From Flavobacterium sp. FEMGT703F (lineage in GTDB: Bacteria > Bacteroidota > Bacteroidia > Flavobacteriales > Flavobacteriaceae), in assembly GCA_002786385.1 (NCBI GenBank), contig PGCN01000012.1, positions 308,531-372,530 of the forward strand: 64,000 nt of DNA. The letters run 5' to 3'. The notes beneath the pieces were generated by a model that had not been told where the DNA came from, did no database searches, and saw nothing but the letters and a program-made list of their open reading frames with translations. How positions within the stretch are numbered: position 1 is the stretch's first letter; the number at the start of each line of letters is the position of its first letter. Both the position numbers and the translations under genes were made by a program. Positions 1-9,251 of the stretch are shown here, piece by piece.

Positions 1-591
1 CGGAACAAACTAAGGTTTTGGGGAATCGGATTGGCACTAATTATGCGTTTGTGTTTGTTGGCCTTGATTTCCTGGATTTTAAAACTGGACCAAACATTAT
101 TCCGCATATCAGACATCGATTTTACCGGAAAAGGCCTTATTTTGATTGTTGGCGGATTGTTCCTGATTTACAAAAGCACCAAAGAGATTTACCACAAAAC
201 TGAAGCTTTACAATCCGATGAACCAGTTACCGTTAAAAAAGCGTCTTTCGGGAAACTGCTGGGCGAAGTAGTTTTGTTGGATTTGGTTTTCTCAATCGAC
301 TCTATCATCACTGCGGTTGGCATGGTACAACAACTTTGGGTGATGTATACTGCAGTAATTGTCACGGTAGTAATTATGCTGGCAGCGGCTAAACCGATTA
401 GTGAGTTTATTGCCAAACATCCTTCTTTTAAAATCTTAGCCTTGTGCTTTTTAATGATGATTGGCGTTTCACTTATTGCTGAAGGCCTGCATTTTGAAAT
501 CCCGAAAGGTTACATCTATTTCTCGATGGCTTTTGCCTTTTTAGTCGATGTAATCCAAATGAAAACAATCAAATCGGTTCCTCATAAATAA
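1..591 (+). CDS. TerC family integral membrane protein (5' truncated)
   Basis: The reading frame is open from base 1, so the N-terminus lies outside the window; the first internal ATG at 31 is not the natural start. The visible 196 residues form about six hydrophobic helices. One carries the TerC-family signature LLDLVFSIDS with its acidic residues; the matching first half of the family, with a second acidic motif, is missing here. TerC/Alx proteins sit in the inner membrane and are linked to metal-ion (manganese) export or tellurite resistance. The specific substrate cannot be read from this fragment. It stops 6 bases before the TetR gene, so the two may be cotranscribed. Confidence 0.85.
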   Translation, partial: RNKLRFWGIGLALIMRLCLLALISWILKLDQTLFRISDIDFTGKGLILIVGGLFLIYKSTKEIYHKTEALQSDEPVTVKKASFGKLLGEVVLLDLVFSIDSIITAVGMVQQLWVMYTAVIVTVVIMLAAAKPISEFIAKHPSFKILALCFLMMIGVSLIAEGLHFEIPKGYIYFSMAFAFLVDVIQMKTIKSVPHK

Positions 592-597
592 AACAAC

Positions 598-1272
598 ATG
601 AATAGTATCTTATCCAACATCACGATTACGGTAAATCCGAAACTATTTGTAAAAAATCCGGAGACCTCAGATTTAGGTAAAAAAATCATTCAAAAAAGCA
701 TACTCTTAATGGATGATATTGGTTTTGAGAATTTTACATTCAAAAAGTTAGGCGAGCAAATCGGTTCAAACGAAAGCTCCATCTATCGTTACTTTGAGAG
801 CAAACACAAACTCTTGTTGTATTTATCTTCTTGGTATTGGGGTTGGTTGGAATACCGCATGGTTATTTCGACCACCAATATTCCTGATCCGATGGAAAAA
901 TTAAAAAGAGCCATTACGATAGTAACCGAAAAAATAGAAGATGATTCGAGTACTTTACATATCAATGAATCGATTTTAAACAAAATCATCATAGCCGAAT
1001 TCACCAAAACATTGTTAACAAAAGAAGTAGACGAAGAAAACAAAGAAGGTTACTTTTTGGTTTACAAAAGGGTAATCAATCGCATCATCGACATCATTCA
1101 GGAAGTGAATCCGGATTATGCTTTTGCCAAAAGTTTGGCTTCTTCTATAGTAGAAGGTTCATTGCACCAACACTTTTTAAAAGACCATTTAAAAACCATT
1201 ACCAATTGTAACGAAAACAATTCGCCAACGCAATTTTACATTGATTTGGCCCAAAAAATCTTAAGCAAATAA
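598..1272 (+). CDS. TetR/AcrR family transcriptional regulator
   Basis: This 224-residue protein has an N-terminal helix-turn-helix of TetR type at about residues 25-70, including FTFKKLGEQIGSNESSIYRY. The C-terminal half is helical and specific to this protein, and probably forms the ligand and dimer domain. It lies 2 bases upstream of the ABC gene and heads the ABC-HlyD-TolC run, so it most likely regulates that export operon. No operator was identified. The ATG at 598 fits the usual distance to the HTH plus a short N-terminal arm. Confidence 0.85.
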   Translation: MNSILSNITITVNPKLFVKNPETSDLGKKIIQKSILLMDDIGFENFTFKKLGEQIGSNESSIYRYFESKHKLLLYLSSWYWGWLEYRMVISTTNIPDPMEKLKRAITIVTEKIEDDSSTLHINESILNKIIIAEFTKTLLTKEVDEENKEGYFLVYKRVINRIIDIIQEVNPDYAFAKSLASSIVEGSLHQHFLKDHLKTITNCNENNSPTQFYIDLAQKILSK

Positions 1273-1274
1273 TT

Positions 1275-2939
1275 ATGGCTATAACAGCGTCTCAAAGGTT
1301 AATTAACCTACTCAAACTCGACCGCAAAGACATCACACAGGTATTTTTCTACGCCATCTTTGCCGGGTTGGTCAGCTTGTCTTTACCACTCGGAATTCAG
1401 GCCATCATCAACTTAATCCAATCCGGAAGAGTAAGCGTTTCTTGGATTGTATTGGTCTTCATTGTAATTGCGGGTGTGGCATTGGTTGGCATTTTATCGT
1501 TGATGCAATTGCGCATCACAGAAAATTTACAACAAAAAATATTCATTCGTTCCTCGTTTGAATTCGGATATCGTTTGCCCAAAATTAAAACGGAAGCTTT
1601 ACACAACCAATATCCGCCGGAATTGGCCAATCGCTTTTTCGACACTTTGACTATTCAGAAAGGAGCGTCAAAATTATTGATCGACTTTTCTTCGGCTTTG
1701 TTGCAAATTGTTTTCGGAATCATATTACTATCGCTTTACCATCCGTTTTTTATCTTCTTTGGTATCTTTTTGATGGCTTTGTTGTATATTATTTTTAAGT
1801 TCTCTTACAACTCGGGTTTGTCAAGTAGTTTGAAAGAATCGAAGTATAAATATAAAGTAGTAAGCTGGTTACAAGAAATGGCTCGAAATAACTTCAGCTT
1901 TAAAAAAACATCTAATTTTGACTTTGCCTTGACCAAAAACGACCGCTTGGTAGCTGAATATTTAACCCATCGCGAAAAACATTTCGGGGTAATTAAAAGA
2001 CAATTTACCCAATTAATCATCTTTAAAATCATCATTACAGCCGGATTATTACTCATTGGCGGTTATTTGGTTTTGAATCAAAAAATGAACATAGGTCAGT
2101 TCGTAGCTGCGGAAATTATCATTTTATTGGTGATTAACTCGGTAGAAAAAATCATCATCGGATTAGAAACCTTGTACGATGTTTTAACTGCAGTAGAAAA
2201 AATTGGTCAAATAACCGATTTAGACATTGAAGAAACATCGTCTAAACCGGCCGACTATTGCTACACCAACATCCAATTGGCGGCGGAGAATTTAAGCTTC
2301 AAATTTCCCGATGCCACCGATTATGTGTTGGAAAAGATAAACCTCACTATCGAACAATCGGACAAAATTTATTTAGAAGGCAACAACGGTTCGGGAAAAA
2401 CTACCTTAATCAGAATTCTATCCGGTTTAATGAAACCAACTTCAGGTTCGTTTTACATTAATGATGACACCTACCGCAAAATCGACTTAGAACAATATCG
2501 CTCGCAAATCAATACCATTATCACCGGCGAAACACCGTTTGAAGGCACCATTTTGGAAAACATTACTTTTAACAACCCATTGGTTTCTCAAGACGATTTA
2601 AAATGGGCGATTGACAGCGTTAAATTGGGCGACTTCATCAAATCGTTACCTAAAGGATTGGATACCAAAATTTATCCGGAAGGCAAGCAACTGTCTTCTT
2701 CCAATGCCCAAAAAATATTATTGGCCCGAAGCATTATCAACCGTCCGAAGATATTGTTCTACGAAGATGCCTTAGATAAAATGGACAACGATGCAGCGCA
2801 AGAAGTAATTGATTTTATCACTTCAAACGAGAATAAATGGACGCTGATTGTTTCCTCCAAAAACGACTATTGGAAACAAAAATGCAACCGAAAAATCACC
2901 ATGAGCGACGGAAAAATTATTAACGACACTAAACAGTAA
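1275..2939 (+). CDS. ABC-type exporter subunit with degenerate ATPase motifs
   Basis: A 554-residue fusion of a membrane domain (about residues 15-310, several helices) and a nucleotide-binding domain (about 335-550), laid out like HlyB/LapB type I secretion ATPases but without an N-terminal peptidase domain. Walker A is intact (GNNGSGKT, 369-376). Other ATPase positions are altered: the Q-loop position is T417, the signature reads LSSSNAQ (473-479) instead of LSGGQ, Walker B reads ILFYED (493-498) with E497 and D498 where D and E are normal, and the switch histidine position is K529. It probably binds ATP but may hydrolyse it poorly. It sits between the TetR gene and HlyD/TolC partners, so a role in export is inferred. 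Confidence 0.85.
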   Translation: MAITASQRLINLLKLDRKDITQVFFYAIFAGLVSLSLPLGIQAIINLIQSGRVSVSWIVLVFIVIAGVALVGILSLMQLRITENLQQKIFIRSSFEFGYRLPKIKTEALHNQYPPELANRFFDTLTIQKGASKLLIDFSSALLQIVFGIILLSLYHPFFIFFGIFLMALLYIIFKFSYNSGLSSSLKESKYKYKVVSWLQEMARNNFSFKKTSNFDFALTKNDRLVAEYLTHREKHFGVIKRQFTQLIIFKIIITAGLLLIGGYLVLNQKMNIGQFVAAEIIILLVINSVEKIIIGLETLYDVLTAVEKIGQITDLDIEETSSKPADYCYTNIQLAAENLSFKFPDATDYVLEKINLTIEQSDKIYLEGNNGSGKTTLIRILSGLMKPTSGSFYINDDTYRKIDLEQYRSQINTIITGETPFEGTILENITFNNPLVSQDDLKWAIDSVKLGDFIKSLPKGLDTKIYPEGKQLSSSNAQKILLARSIINRPKILFYEDALDKMDNDAAQEVIDFITSNENKWTLIVSSKNDYWKQKCNRKITMSDGKIINDTKQ

Positions 2940-2944
2940 TCGAA

Positions 2945-4291
2945 ATGCTTAATATTTCTAACAACAATCGAATTGGCGAAACCATAGAAAAATACAGCAC
3001 TTTTAAAACGCTGAGTGATCGCCCGCATTACAAAGTTTTGAATAAAATAATTGTAGGCGTTTCCCTTTTTGGTTTATTGATTTTGTTCTTGCCTTGGACA
3101 CAAAACATCTCAGGTTCGGGTGCTGTAACGACGCTAAAACCGGATCAAAGACCGCAAACCATTCACTCGGCTATTGCCGGAAGAATAGAAAAATGGTACG
3201 TTAAAGAAGGTGATTTTGTACAAAAAGGCGACACAATTTTATTCATTTCGGAAACCAAAGAAGACTACCTGGATCCAAATTTGGTTAAAAACACCGAAAG
3301 CCAACTTAAAGCCAAAGAAATGGCCGGACAATCCTACGGCGGTAAAGTAGTTTCGTTGGAAGGTCAAATTGAAGCCATTCGAAACGAACGCCAACTCAAA
3401 TTACAACAAGCCCAAAACAAAATCCGTCAAGCCATCTTAAAAGTCAAAAGCGACAGTATGGATTTGGTAGCCGTGCGTACACAAATTAAAATCGCCACTA
3501 CCCAGTTCAATCGTTCCTTGGCCTTAAATAAAGAAGGCCTGAAACCAATGACCGATGTGGAAGAAAAACGCTTGAAATTACAAGAAACCGAAGCCAAAAT
3601 CATCACGCAGGAAAACAAATTATTGGCCAGCGAAAACGAATTGATTAACGCCAAAGTAGAAGTTAATCGTATCATAGCCGAATACAACGAGAAAGAGCAA
3701 AAAGCCAGCAGCGACAGGTTTACGGCCTTAAGCAGTCAGTACGATACTGAAGCCCAAGTCAATAAACTCAAAAACCAATACACCAATTACCAAATCCGAA
3801 ACGGGATGTATTACATCAAAGCGCCGCAAAGTGGTTATGTTAACCGTGCATTGCAATCGGGAATCGGTGAAACCATTAAAGAAGGCACTCAGATTGTGAG
3901 TATCATGCCGGCCAAATACGACATCGCTGTAGAAACTTTTGTTTCGGCTACCGATTTACCGTTGTTACACAAAGGAGAAAAAGTCCGAATTTGGTTCGAC
4001 GGCTGGCCTACTATTGTCTTCTCGGGTTGGCCTAACTTGTCTTACGGAACTTTCGGCGGTAAAATTGTAGCCATCGAAAACTTCATCAGCGACAATGGTA
4101 AATTTCGCGTTTTGATTGCACCGGATGAAAACGAAGAAGCCTGGCCAAAACAAATCAGCATCGGTTCGGGCGCACAAACCTTAGCCTTACTCGACAATGT
4201 ACCGGTTTGGTTTGAAATTTGGCGTACGCTGAACGGATTTCCGCCAAACTATTATCAGCCTAAAAACAGTACTCAAAAAGACAAAAAATAA
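2945..4291 (+). CDS. HlyD family periplasmic adaptor (membrane fusion protein)
   Basis: This 448-residue protein has a short cytoplasmic N-terminus and one transmembrane helix at about residues 33-52. A split biotinyl-lipoyl half (SAIAGRIEKWYVKEGDFVQKG) follows, then a long coiled coil at about 95-270, the second lipoyl half (IKAPQSGYVNRAL) and a beta-barrel region. This is the adaptor that bridges an inner-membrane ABC exporter to an outer-membrane channel. It starts 5 bases after the ABC gene and its stop shares one base with the TolC start, so the three genes look like one transcript. Confidence 0.9.
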   Translation: MLNISNNNRIGETIEKYSTFKTLSDRPHYKVLNKIIVGVSLFGLLILFLPWTQNISGSGAVTTLKPDQRPQTIHSAIAGRIEKWYVKEGDFVQKGDTILFISETKEDYLDPNLVKNTESQLKAKEMAGQSYGGKVVSLEGQIEAIRNERQLKLQQAQNKIRQAILKVKSDSMDLVAVRTQIKIATTQFNRSLALNKEGLKPMTDVEEKRLKLQETEAKIITQENKLLASENELINAKVEVNRIIAEYNEKEQKASSDRFTALSSQYDTEAQVNKLKNQYTNYQIRNGMYYIKAPQSGYVNRALQSGIGETIKEGTQIVSIMPAKYDIAVETFVSATDLPLLHKGEKVRIWFDGWPTIVFSGWPNLSYGTFGGKIVAIENFISDNGKFRVLIAPDENEEAWPKQISIGSGAQTLALLDNVPVWFEIWRTLNGFPPNYYQPKNSTQKDKK

Positions 4292-5676
4292 TGAAATCGA
4301 TTCTCATAGGTTTTTTATTGCTCGGATTTTCGGTTTGGGGTCAAAACACTACCAAAGAACTTACCTACAATGAGTTTTTGGGCTTTGTCAAAAAATACCA
4401 TCCGCTGGTGAAAAGCGCCAACTTAGAAATCAATCAGGCACAAGCCAATTTAATGATGGCGCGCGGCGGTTTCGACCCGAAAATTGAAGTCGATTTTGAA
4501 CAAAAGAAATTCAAAGACAACCAATACTATTCGATTTTAAACAGCAGTTTTAAAATCCCGACTTGGTACGGTGTAGAAATCAAAGCCGGTTTCGACAACA
4601 ACGAAGGCATTTACCTCAACCCTGAAAACACCGTTCCCAATCAAGGGTTGACTTCTTTGGGAATTTCGGTGCCTTTGGGGCAAGGCTTATTTATCAACCA
4701 AAGAATGGCCGATTTGCGCAAGGCTAAAATTCAAGTAAAATTGAGTCAAGCCGAAAGAAATTTAATGGCCGTTTCGGTTTTATACGACGCTTCGGTGGCG
4801 TATTTCAATTGGAAACGAAACTATAATGAAGTTACACTATATCAAACCTATCTCAACAATGCCAATATCCGTTATCAAGGCATCGCCAAGTCGATTGAAC
4901 AAGGCGACAAACCGGCTATTGACAGCGTAGAAGCCGGCATTATCGTTAGAAACAGAAAATTGAGTTTGGAAGAATCACAGTTGAAACTGGCCAAAGCCAA
5001 ATTGGAGTTGGCCAACTTCCTGTGGTTGGAAAACAATGTTCCACTCGAATTGCAGGATGATATTGTTCCTGAAGAAAATTTAGTGCTTACTATTAAAGAA
5101 ACCTTGCGCACCAACGACTTAATGTTGGACAATCCATCATTAGAAAACCATCCTAAGATTAACGCTTTGGAGCAAAAAATCGAAATGCTCGATGTGGAAC
5201 GAAAACTCAAAGCCAATATGTTGTTGCCGAGAATCGATTTAGGATATTCGTATTTGTCCGAGCCAAGATACTTTGACAATTATCGATTTCAAGATTATAA
5301 AGTCGGTTTGAACTTTTACTTCCCGCTTTTTTTGCGAAAAGAACGCGGCAGTTTGCAACTGGCCAAGCTGAAGTTACAAGATGTAAAATTCGATTTGGAT
5401 TTGGAGCGGGTATCGTTGAAAAACAAAATTAAAGCGCAACAAACCGAAATCAGTTCCTTAGAAAAACAGAAACAGTTGATTGACAATTTAGTGGTAGATT
5501 ACAACACCATGTTAACTTCGGAAGAACGGTTATTTACCTTTGGCGAAAGCTCGATTTTCTTAATTAATACACGTGAAAACAACTTAGTTTCCGCTCAATT
5601 GTCGAAACTAGTAATCGAAAACCGCTACTTCGATTCGAATGCCAAACTGTTTAAAATCATGGCCAATCCTGAATAA
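4291..5676 (+). CDS. TolC family outer membrane channel protein
   Basis: A 461-residue protein with a cleavable signal peptide (MKSILIGFLLLGFSVWGQ) and two outer-membrane efflux repeats rich in long coiled-coil helices, typical of TolC. It would provide the outer-membrane exit duct for the ABC/HlyD pair just upstream. Its ATG overlaps the HlyD stop codon by one base (TAATG), which points to translational coupling. The cargo is unknown: no small peptide or RTX-type substrate gene is visible next to the operon. Confidence 0.9.
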   Translation: MKSILIGFLLLGFSVWGQNTTKELTYNEFLGFVKKYHPLVKSANLEINQAQANLMMARGGFDPKIEVDFEQKKFKDNQYYSILNSSFKIPTWYGVEIKAGFDNNEGIYLNPENTVPNQGLTSLGISVPLGQGLFINQRMADLRKAKIQVKLSQAERNLMAVSVLYDASVAYFNWKRNYNEVTLYQTYLNNANIRYQGIAKSIEQGDKPAIDSVEAGIIVRNRKLSLEESQLKLAKAKLELANFLWLENNVPLELQDDIVPEENLVLTIKETLRTNDLMLDNPSLENHPKINALEQKIEMLDVERKLKANMLLPRIDLGYSYLSEPRYFDNYRFQDYKVGLNFYFPLFLRKERGSLQLAKLKLQDVKFDLDLERVSLKNKIKAQQTEISSLEKQKQLIDNLVVDYNTMLTSEERLFTFGESSIFLINTRENNLVSAQLSKLVIENRYFDSNAKLFKIMANPE

Positions 5677-5692
5677 GTAAGCGTAAAATAAT

Positions 5693-5700
5693 TACTTTTG
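5693..5700 (+). promoter_or_regulatory. -7 promoter box (TACTTTTG) ahead of map
   Basis: TACTTTTG matches the flavobacterial -7 consensus TAnnTTTG and lies about 50 bases before the map ATG. No good TTG -33 box is present at the usual spacing, so this is a partial match. Confidence 0.45.
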
Positions 5701-5749
5701 CAACCTCATTCACGGCAACAAGCCCAATGCAAAAGTTAAATTACAGCAG

Positions 5750-6568
5750 ATGATTATTCAAAAAACAGCAGAAGAAATCGAATTGATGCGCGAAAGTGCT
5801 TTGTTGGTTTCCAAAACTTTAGGCATGATAGCCACCGAAATAAAACCGGGTGTAACCACTTTACAACTCGACAAGTTAGCCGAACAATTCATTCGTGACC
5901 ACCAAGCGGTTCCGGGATTTTTAGGCTTGTATGGCTGTCCGTCAACTTTGTTAACCAGCGTTAACGAACAAGTAGTTCATGGTTTGCCTACCAGCCGCCC
6001 AATTGAAGAAGGCGATATCGTATCGGTAGATTGCGGTGTTTTGAAAAATGAATTTTACGGTGATCACGCTTATACTTTTGAAATTGGCGATGTGGCACCG
6101 GCGACCAAAAAATTGTTACAGGTTACCAAAGAAAGTTTGTACGTAGGAATCCGCGAGTTTAAAATAGGAAACCGCGTAGAAGATGTTGGAAATGCAATTC
6201 AAAAATACACTGAAGCACATGGCTACGGCGTAGTACGAGAATTAGTCGGACATGGCTTAGGACGCGTGATGCACGAAGCACCCGAAATGCCTAACTATGG
6301 CAAAAAAGGTCGAGGCAAATTATTTGTAGAAGGCATGGTAGTAGCTATCGAACCGATGATTAACATGGGAAGTCGCAACATCAAAACCTTGAAAGACGGA
6401 TGGACAATAGTAACCGCAGACAAAAAACCAAGTGCGCATTTTGAACACAATGTTGCTTTGGTAAACGGCAAACCCGAATTGCTTTCGACTTTTGCCTATA
6501 TTTATAAAGCTTTAGGTATTGAGAGTAACGAAGAAGAAGAATTCCGCCAAAAACCATTAGTGCTGTAA
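5750..6568 (+). CDS. map: Type I methionine aminopeptidase
   Basis: A 272-residue cytosolic metalloprotease that removes the initiator methionine from nascent proteins. The five metal ligands of the family are present: D94, D105, H168, E201 and E232. The accessory histidines H77 and H175 are also present. Length is normal for the type I enzyme without a zinc-finger extension. It is followed with a one-base overlap by a methyltransferase gene, so the two are probably cotranscribed. Confidence 0.95.
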   Translation: MIIQKTAEEIELMRESALLVSKTLGMIATEIKPGVTTLQLDKLAEQFIRDHQAVPGFLGLYGCPSTLLTSVNEQVVHGLPTSRPIEEGDIVSVDCGVLKNEFYGDHAYTFEIGDVAPATKKLLQVTKESLYVGIREFKIGNRVEDVGNAIQKYTEAHGYGVVRELVGHGLGRVMHEAPEMPNYGKKGRGKLFVEGMVVAIEPMINMGSRNIKTLKDGWTIVTADKKPSAHFEHNVALVNGKPELLSTFAYIYKALGIESNEEEEFRQKPLVL

Positions 6569-7338
6569 TGAAGAAACTATTCAAATTCATCCTAAACACG
6601 ATCCCGAGACCGATCTTAATTCGGTTAAGCATAGTCGTTCGACCGATTTTGGCTTTGCTGTTAAAAGGCAGTCGTTTCACGGATCCGATTGACGGGAAAA
6701 GTTTCCGCATGTTTTTGCCTTACGGTTACGGTAACCAAAGAAATAACGTATTGTCTCCGAGTACACTTTCGTTGGAAAGACACCGTTTGTTGTGGTTGTA
6801 TTTGCAAAACGAAACTGATTTTTTCACTGCCAAAGACAAAAAGAAAGTTTTGCACTTTGCGCCCGAACAAGAATTTTACAAACGGTTTAAGAAACAAAGC
6901 AATATCGAGTATACGACCACCGATTTACTTTCACCATTAGCAGATGTGAAGGCGGACATTTGTAACTTGCCTTTTGAAGACAACCACTACGACATCATTT
7001 TTTGTAACCACGTTTTGGAACACATTCCGGATGACACTAAAGCCATGCAAGAATTGTATCGCGTGCTAAAACCCGGCGGTATGGGTATTTTCCAGATTCC
7101 GCAAGATTTGTCCAGGGCCGTTACTTTTTCTGATGACAGCATCACCGATCAAAAAGAGCGCGCTAAAATTTTCGGACAATACGATCACGTTCGCGTTTAC
7201 GGAAGGGATTATTTCGATAAATTGAGAAGCATTGGATTTACTGTAATCGAAGAAGATTATACCCACAAGATTGCTCCTGAATTGGTAGAAAAATATTGTT
7301 TGGCCAAAGGCGAAATTATTCCCGTTTGTTACAAGTAA
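6568..7338 (+). CDS. Class I SAM-dependent methyltransferase, substrate unknown
   Basis: A 256-residue protein. The Rossmann-type methyltransferase core spans about residues 85-195, with VLHFAPEQEF as motif I, an acidic DICNLPFEDNHYDIIFCNHV block, and LKPGGMGIFQIP near the post-II region, all as in the Methyltransf_11 family. The N-terminal 80 residues have a basic, partly hydrophobic segment and the motif SPSTLSLERHRLLWL. The ATG shares one base with the map stop codon. The acceptor substrate is not evident. Confidence 0.8.
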   Translation: MKKLFKFILNTIPRPILIRLSIVVRPILALLLKGSRFTDPIDGKSFRMFLPYGYGNQRNNVLSPSTLSLERHRLLWLYLQNETDFFTAKDKKKVLHFAPEQEFYKRFKKQSNIEYTTTDLLSPLADVKADICNLPFEDNHYDIIFCNHVLEHIPDDTKAMQELYRVLKPGGMGIFQIPQDLSRAVTFSDDSITDQKERAKIFGQYDHVRVYGRDYFDKLRSIGFTVIEEDYTHKIAPELVEKYCLAKGEIIPVCYK

Positions 7339-7353
7339 AAATACTTTTCGGCA

Positions 7354-7385
7354 TTGTTTTGGTTCAGAATATATTAGTATCTTTA
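7354..7385 (+). promoter_or_regulatory. Promoter of the Plug gene (TTG, 21-nt spacer, TATCTTTA)
   Basis: TTG at 7354-7356 and TATCTTTA at 7378-7385 are 21 bases apart, within the 17-23 range of Flavobacterium promoters. The ATG follows 19 bases after the -7 box. The last -7 base differs from the TAnnTTTG consensus. Confidence 0.5.
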
Positions 7386-7404
7386 CTATTCTGATAATAA
7401 AGCT

Positions 7405-8655
7405 ATGATTCAAAGAATTTTTGCCTTAAGTATGCTGTTATTAACTTGCTGCGTTGTTGCTCAAGTTGAAAAAGAAATCCCGCCACCCTATAATATCAAA
7501 ACCGTCAGCTTTGTCCAAAACAGTCAAAATGCCATTCCGATTTTCCGATTGGGCGATACCTTTCAGTTTCAGTTTGACGATTTGTACGGCAACGAAGCCA
7601 ATTATTTCTACACCATCACGCATTGCGATTACGATTGGAAGCCTTCGCAATTATTTAAAAACGAATATCTGAATGGTTTCGACGATCAGCGCATACAAGA
7701 TTACACCAATTCGTTGACCACTTTACAATTGTATTCGCATTATCGATTGACTTTCCCCAACCGTTTCACTCAGTTTCGTGTTAGCGGCAACTATATTCTA
7801 AAGATTTTAAACGATGACAAAGAAGTCGTTTTTACCAAAAAATTCATCTTGTACGAAGAATTGGTAACCGTTCCGATGCAAGTGAGAAGAGCCCGAAACT
7901 TATCGGTTACCAATCAAAAACACAATTTAGACTTCACCATAAAGTCGACCACCATCACTTTCCAAAGTCCGCTCCAAAACGTAAAAGTAATGTTATTGCA
8001 AAACGGCAAATTTGACAATGCGATTACCGGAATCAAACCGCAATACACTATCGGAAACGATTTGATTTACCGCTACGACAGTGAAACCCAATTTTGGGCT
8101 GGCAATGAGTTTTTGTTCTTTGAAAACAAAGACATCCGCGCGGCCAACAACAGCATCGGACGAATAGATTCGAACGGCGGTATTTACAATGCGCATTTGT
8201 ATTTGCATGAAGCCAGAGCCAACGCACCTTATACCTACTATCCCGATATCAACGGAAATTTCATCATTAAAAACATCAACGCCCAAAACAACGAAATTGA
8301 AGCCGATTACGCTTGGGTGTTTTTTACGCTCTCAGCACCCAATTATTTTGGTAAAAAGTCGGTTTATGTTAATGGCATGTTTAACGGTTTTGCCATAGGT
8401 GAAGAAAACAAAATGGAGTATAACGCTGAAAAAGCCATTTATGAAAAAGCCATCATGATCAAGCAAGGATTTACCAACTATCAATACGTGATTGCAGATG
8501 CTAATGGTAAAGTTGATGAAGAAAATGCTATCGACGGCAACTTCCACCAAACCGAAAACAATTATTTTGCCTTGGTGTATTACCGCGAAAACAACCAACG
8601 TTACGACCGCATTATCGGCAAAGGAATTGCCAGTTCCGTTGATATCACTTACTAA
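7405..8655 (+). CDS. Type IX secretion system Plug protein (former DUF5103)
   Basis: A 416-residue protein with a signal peptide (MIQRIFALSMLLLTCCVVAQ). It is beta-rich and matches the DUF5103 pattern, including the HCDYDWKPSQLFKNEYLNGF region. DUF5103 proteins were later identified as the Plug subunit that closes the periplasmic side of the SprA translocon of the T9SS when PorV is not bound. This assignment comes from recall of the family, not a search. A consensus-like promoter precedes the gene, and T9SS cargo genes occur elsewhere in the window. The neighbouring apaG has its own -7-like box. Confidence 0.8.
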   Translation: MIQRIFALSMLLLTCCVVAQVEKEIPPPYNIKTVSFVQNSQNAIPIFRLGDTFQFQFDDLYGNEANYFYTITHCDYDWKPSQLFKNEYLNGFDDQRIQDYTNSLTTLQLYSHYRLTFPNRFTQFRVSGNYILKILNDDKEVVFTKKFILYEELVTVPMQVRRARNLSVTNQKHNLDFTIKSTTITFQSPLQNVKVMLLQNGKFDNAITGIKPQYTIGNDLIYRYDSETQFWAGNEFLFFENKDIRAANNSIGRIDSNGGIYNAHLYLHEARANAPYTYYPDINGNFIIKNINAQNNEIEADYAWVFFTLSAPNYFGKKSVYVNGMFNGFAIGEENKMEYNAEKAIYEKAIMIKQGFTNYQYVIADANGKVDEENAIDGNFHQTENNYFALVYYRENNQRYDRIIGKGIASSVDITY

Positions 8656-8698
8656 TCAAAATTTAACATCTAATTCACTTAAGCAAGCGTATTTTTTG

Positions 8699-8706
8699 TA
8701 AATTTG
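8699..8706 (+). promoter_or_regulatory. -7 promoter box (TAAATTTG) ahead of apaG
   Basis: TAAATTTG matches TAnnTTTG and lies 24 bases before the apaG ATG, in the short gap after the Plug gene. No clear TTG -33 element is present. Confidence 0.4.
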
Positions 8707-8730
8707 ACAACCTAATAGAATGAATACTAC

Positions 8731-9117
8731 ATGGTTTCACAAATAACAAGAGGCATTAAAATTTCGGTTCTGACTAGTTTTGAAGGTACTTACTTCAAAA
8801 ACTATAAGATTCATTTTGCCTTTAGTTATGAAATTACGATTGAAAACCACAGTAAAGATTCGGTACAACTCAACTCGCGCCATTGGGAAATTTTAGATTC
8901 GCTTAATGAAAAAGAAATTGTAGATGGCGAAGGTGTAATCGGCAAAAAACCGGTACTCAAACCTGGCGAAAAACACACTTACAACTCGGGTTGTTTGTTG
9001 GCTTCTCCTTTTGGAGCCATGAGCGGTCACTTCAACATGATCAACTTTACTACGACCAAAACGTTCAAGGTAATAGTGCCGACTTTCAAATTAAGCGCTC
9101 CTTTTGCTTTGAACTAA
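8731..9117 (+). CDS. apaG: ApaG domain protein (DUF525)
   Basis: A 128-residue, all-beta protein covering a full ApaG domain, including YEITIENHSKDSVQLNSRHW and the glycine-rich YNSGCLLASPFGAMSGHF. ApaG proteins have a fibronectin-III-like fold and are annotated as linked to cobalt/magnesium efflux; the biochemical role is unsettled. There is no signal peptide, so it should be cytosolic. An ATG at 8720 is out of frame, so 8731 is the start. Confidence 0.9.
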   Translation: MVSQITRGIKISVLTSFEGTYFKNYKIHFAFSYEITIENHSKDSVQLNSRHWEILDSLNEKEIVDGEGVIGKKPVLKPGEKHTYNSGCLLASPFGAMSGHFNMINFTTTKTFKVIVPTFKLSAPFALN

Positions 9118-9204
9118 AGCGAGGTTTCTCCAAAGTTAATCTTTGCCTTCTCGTATTAAGAAATCGGAAATTCCTTTGTACTTTTGTGTCAGTTTTTTAG
9201 ATTC

Positions 9205-9251
9205 TGATTATCTGAAATTCTAAGATGTCTAACACTCTAATACTCTAAAAT
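9205..9251 (+). repeat. 8-nt word array directly abutting the pruA start
   Basis: Three octads of the word TCTAAnnn (9228-9235, 9236-9243, 9244-9251) run in strict phase and end at the base before the pruA ATG. More degenerate units precede them from about 9205, some looking like the reverse complement word TTAGA. One of a series of 7/8-nt word arrays in this window. Confidence 0.75.
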
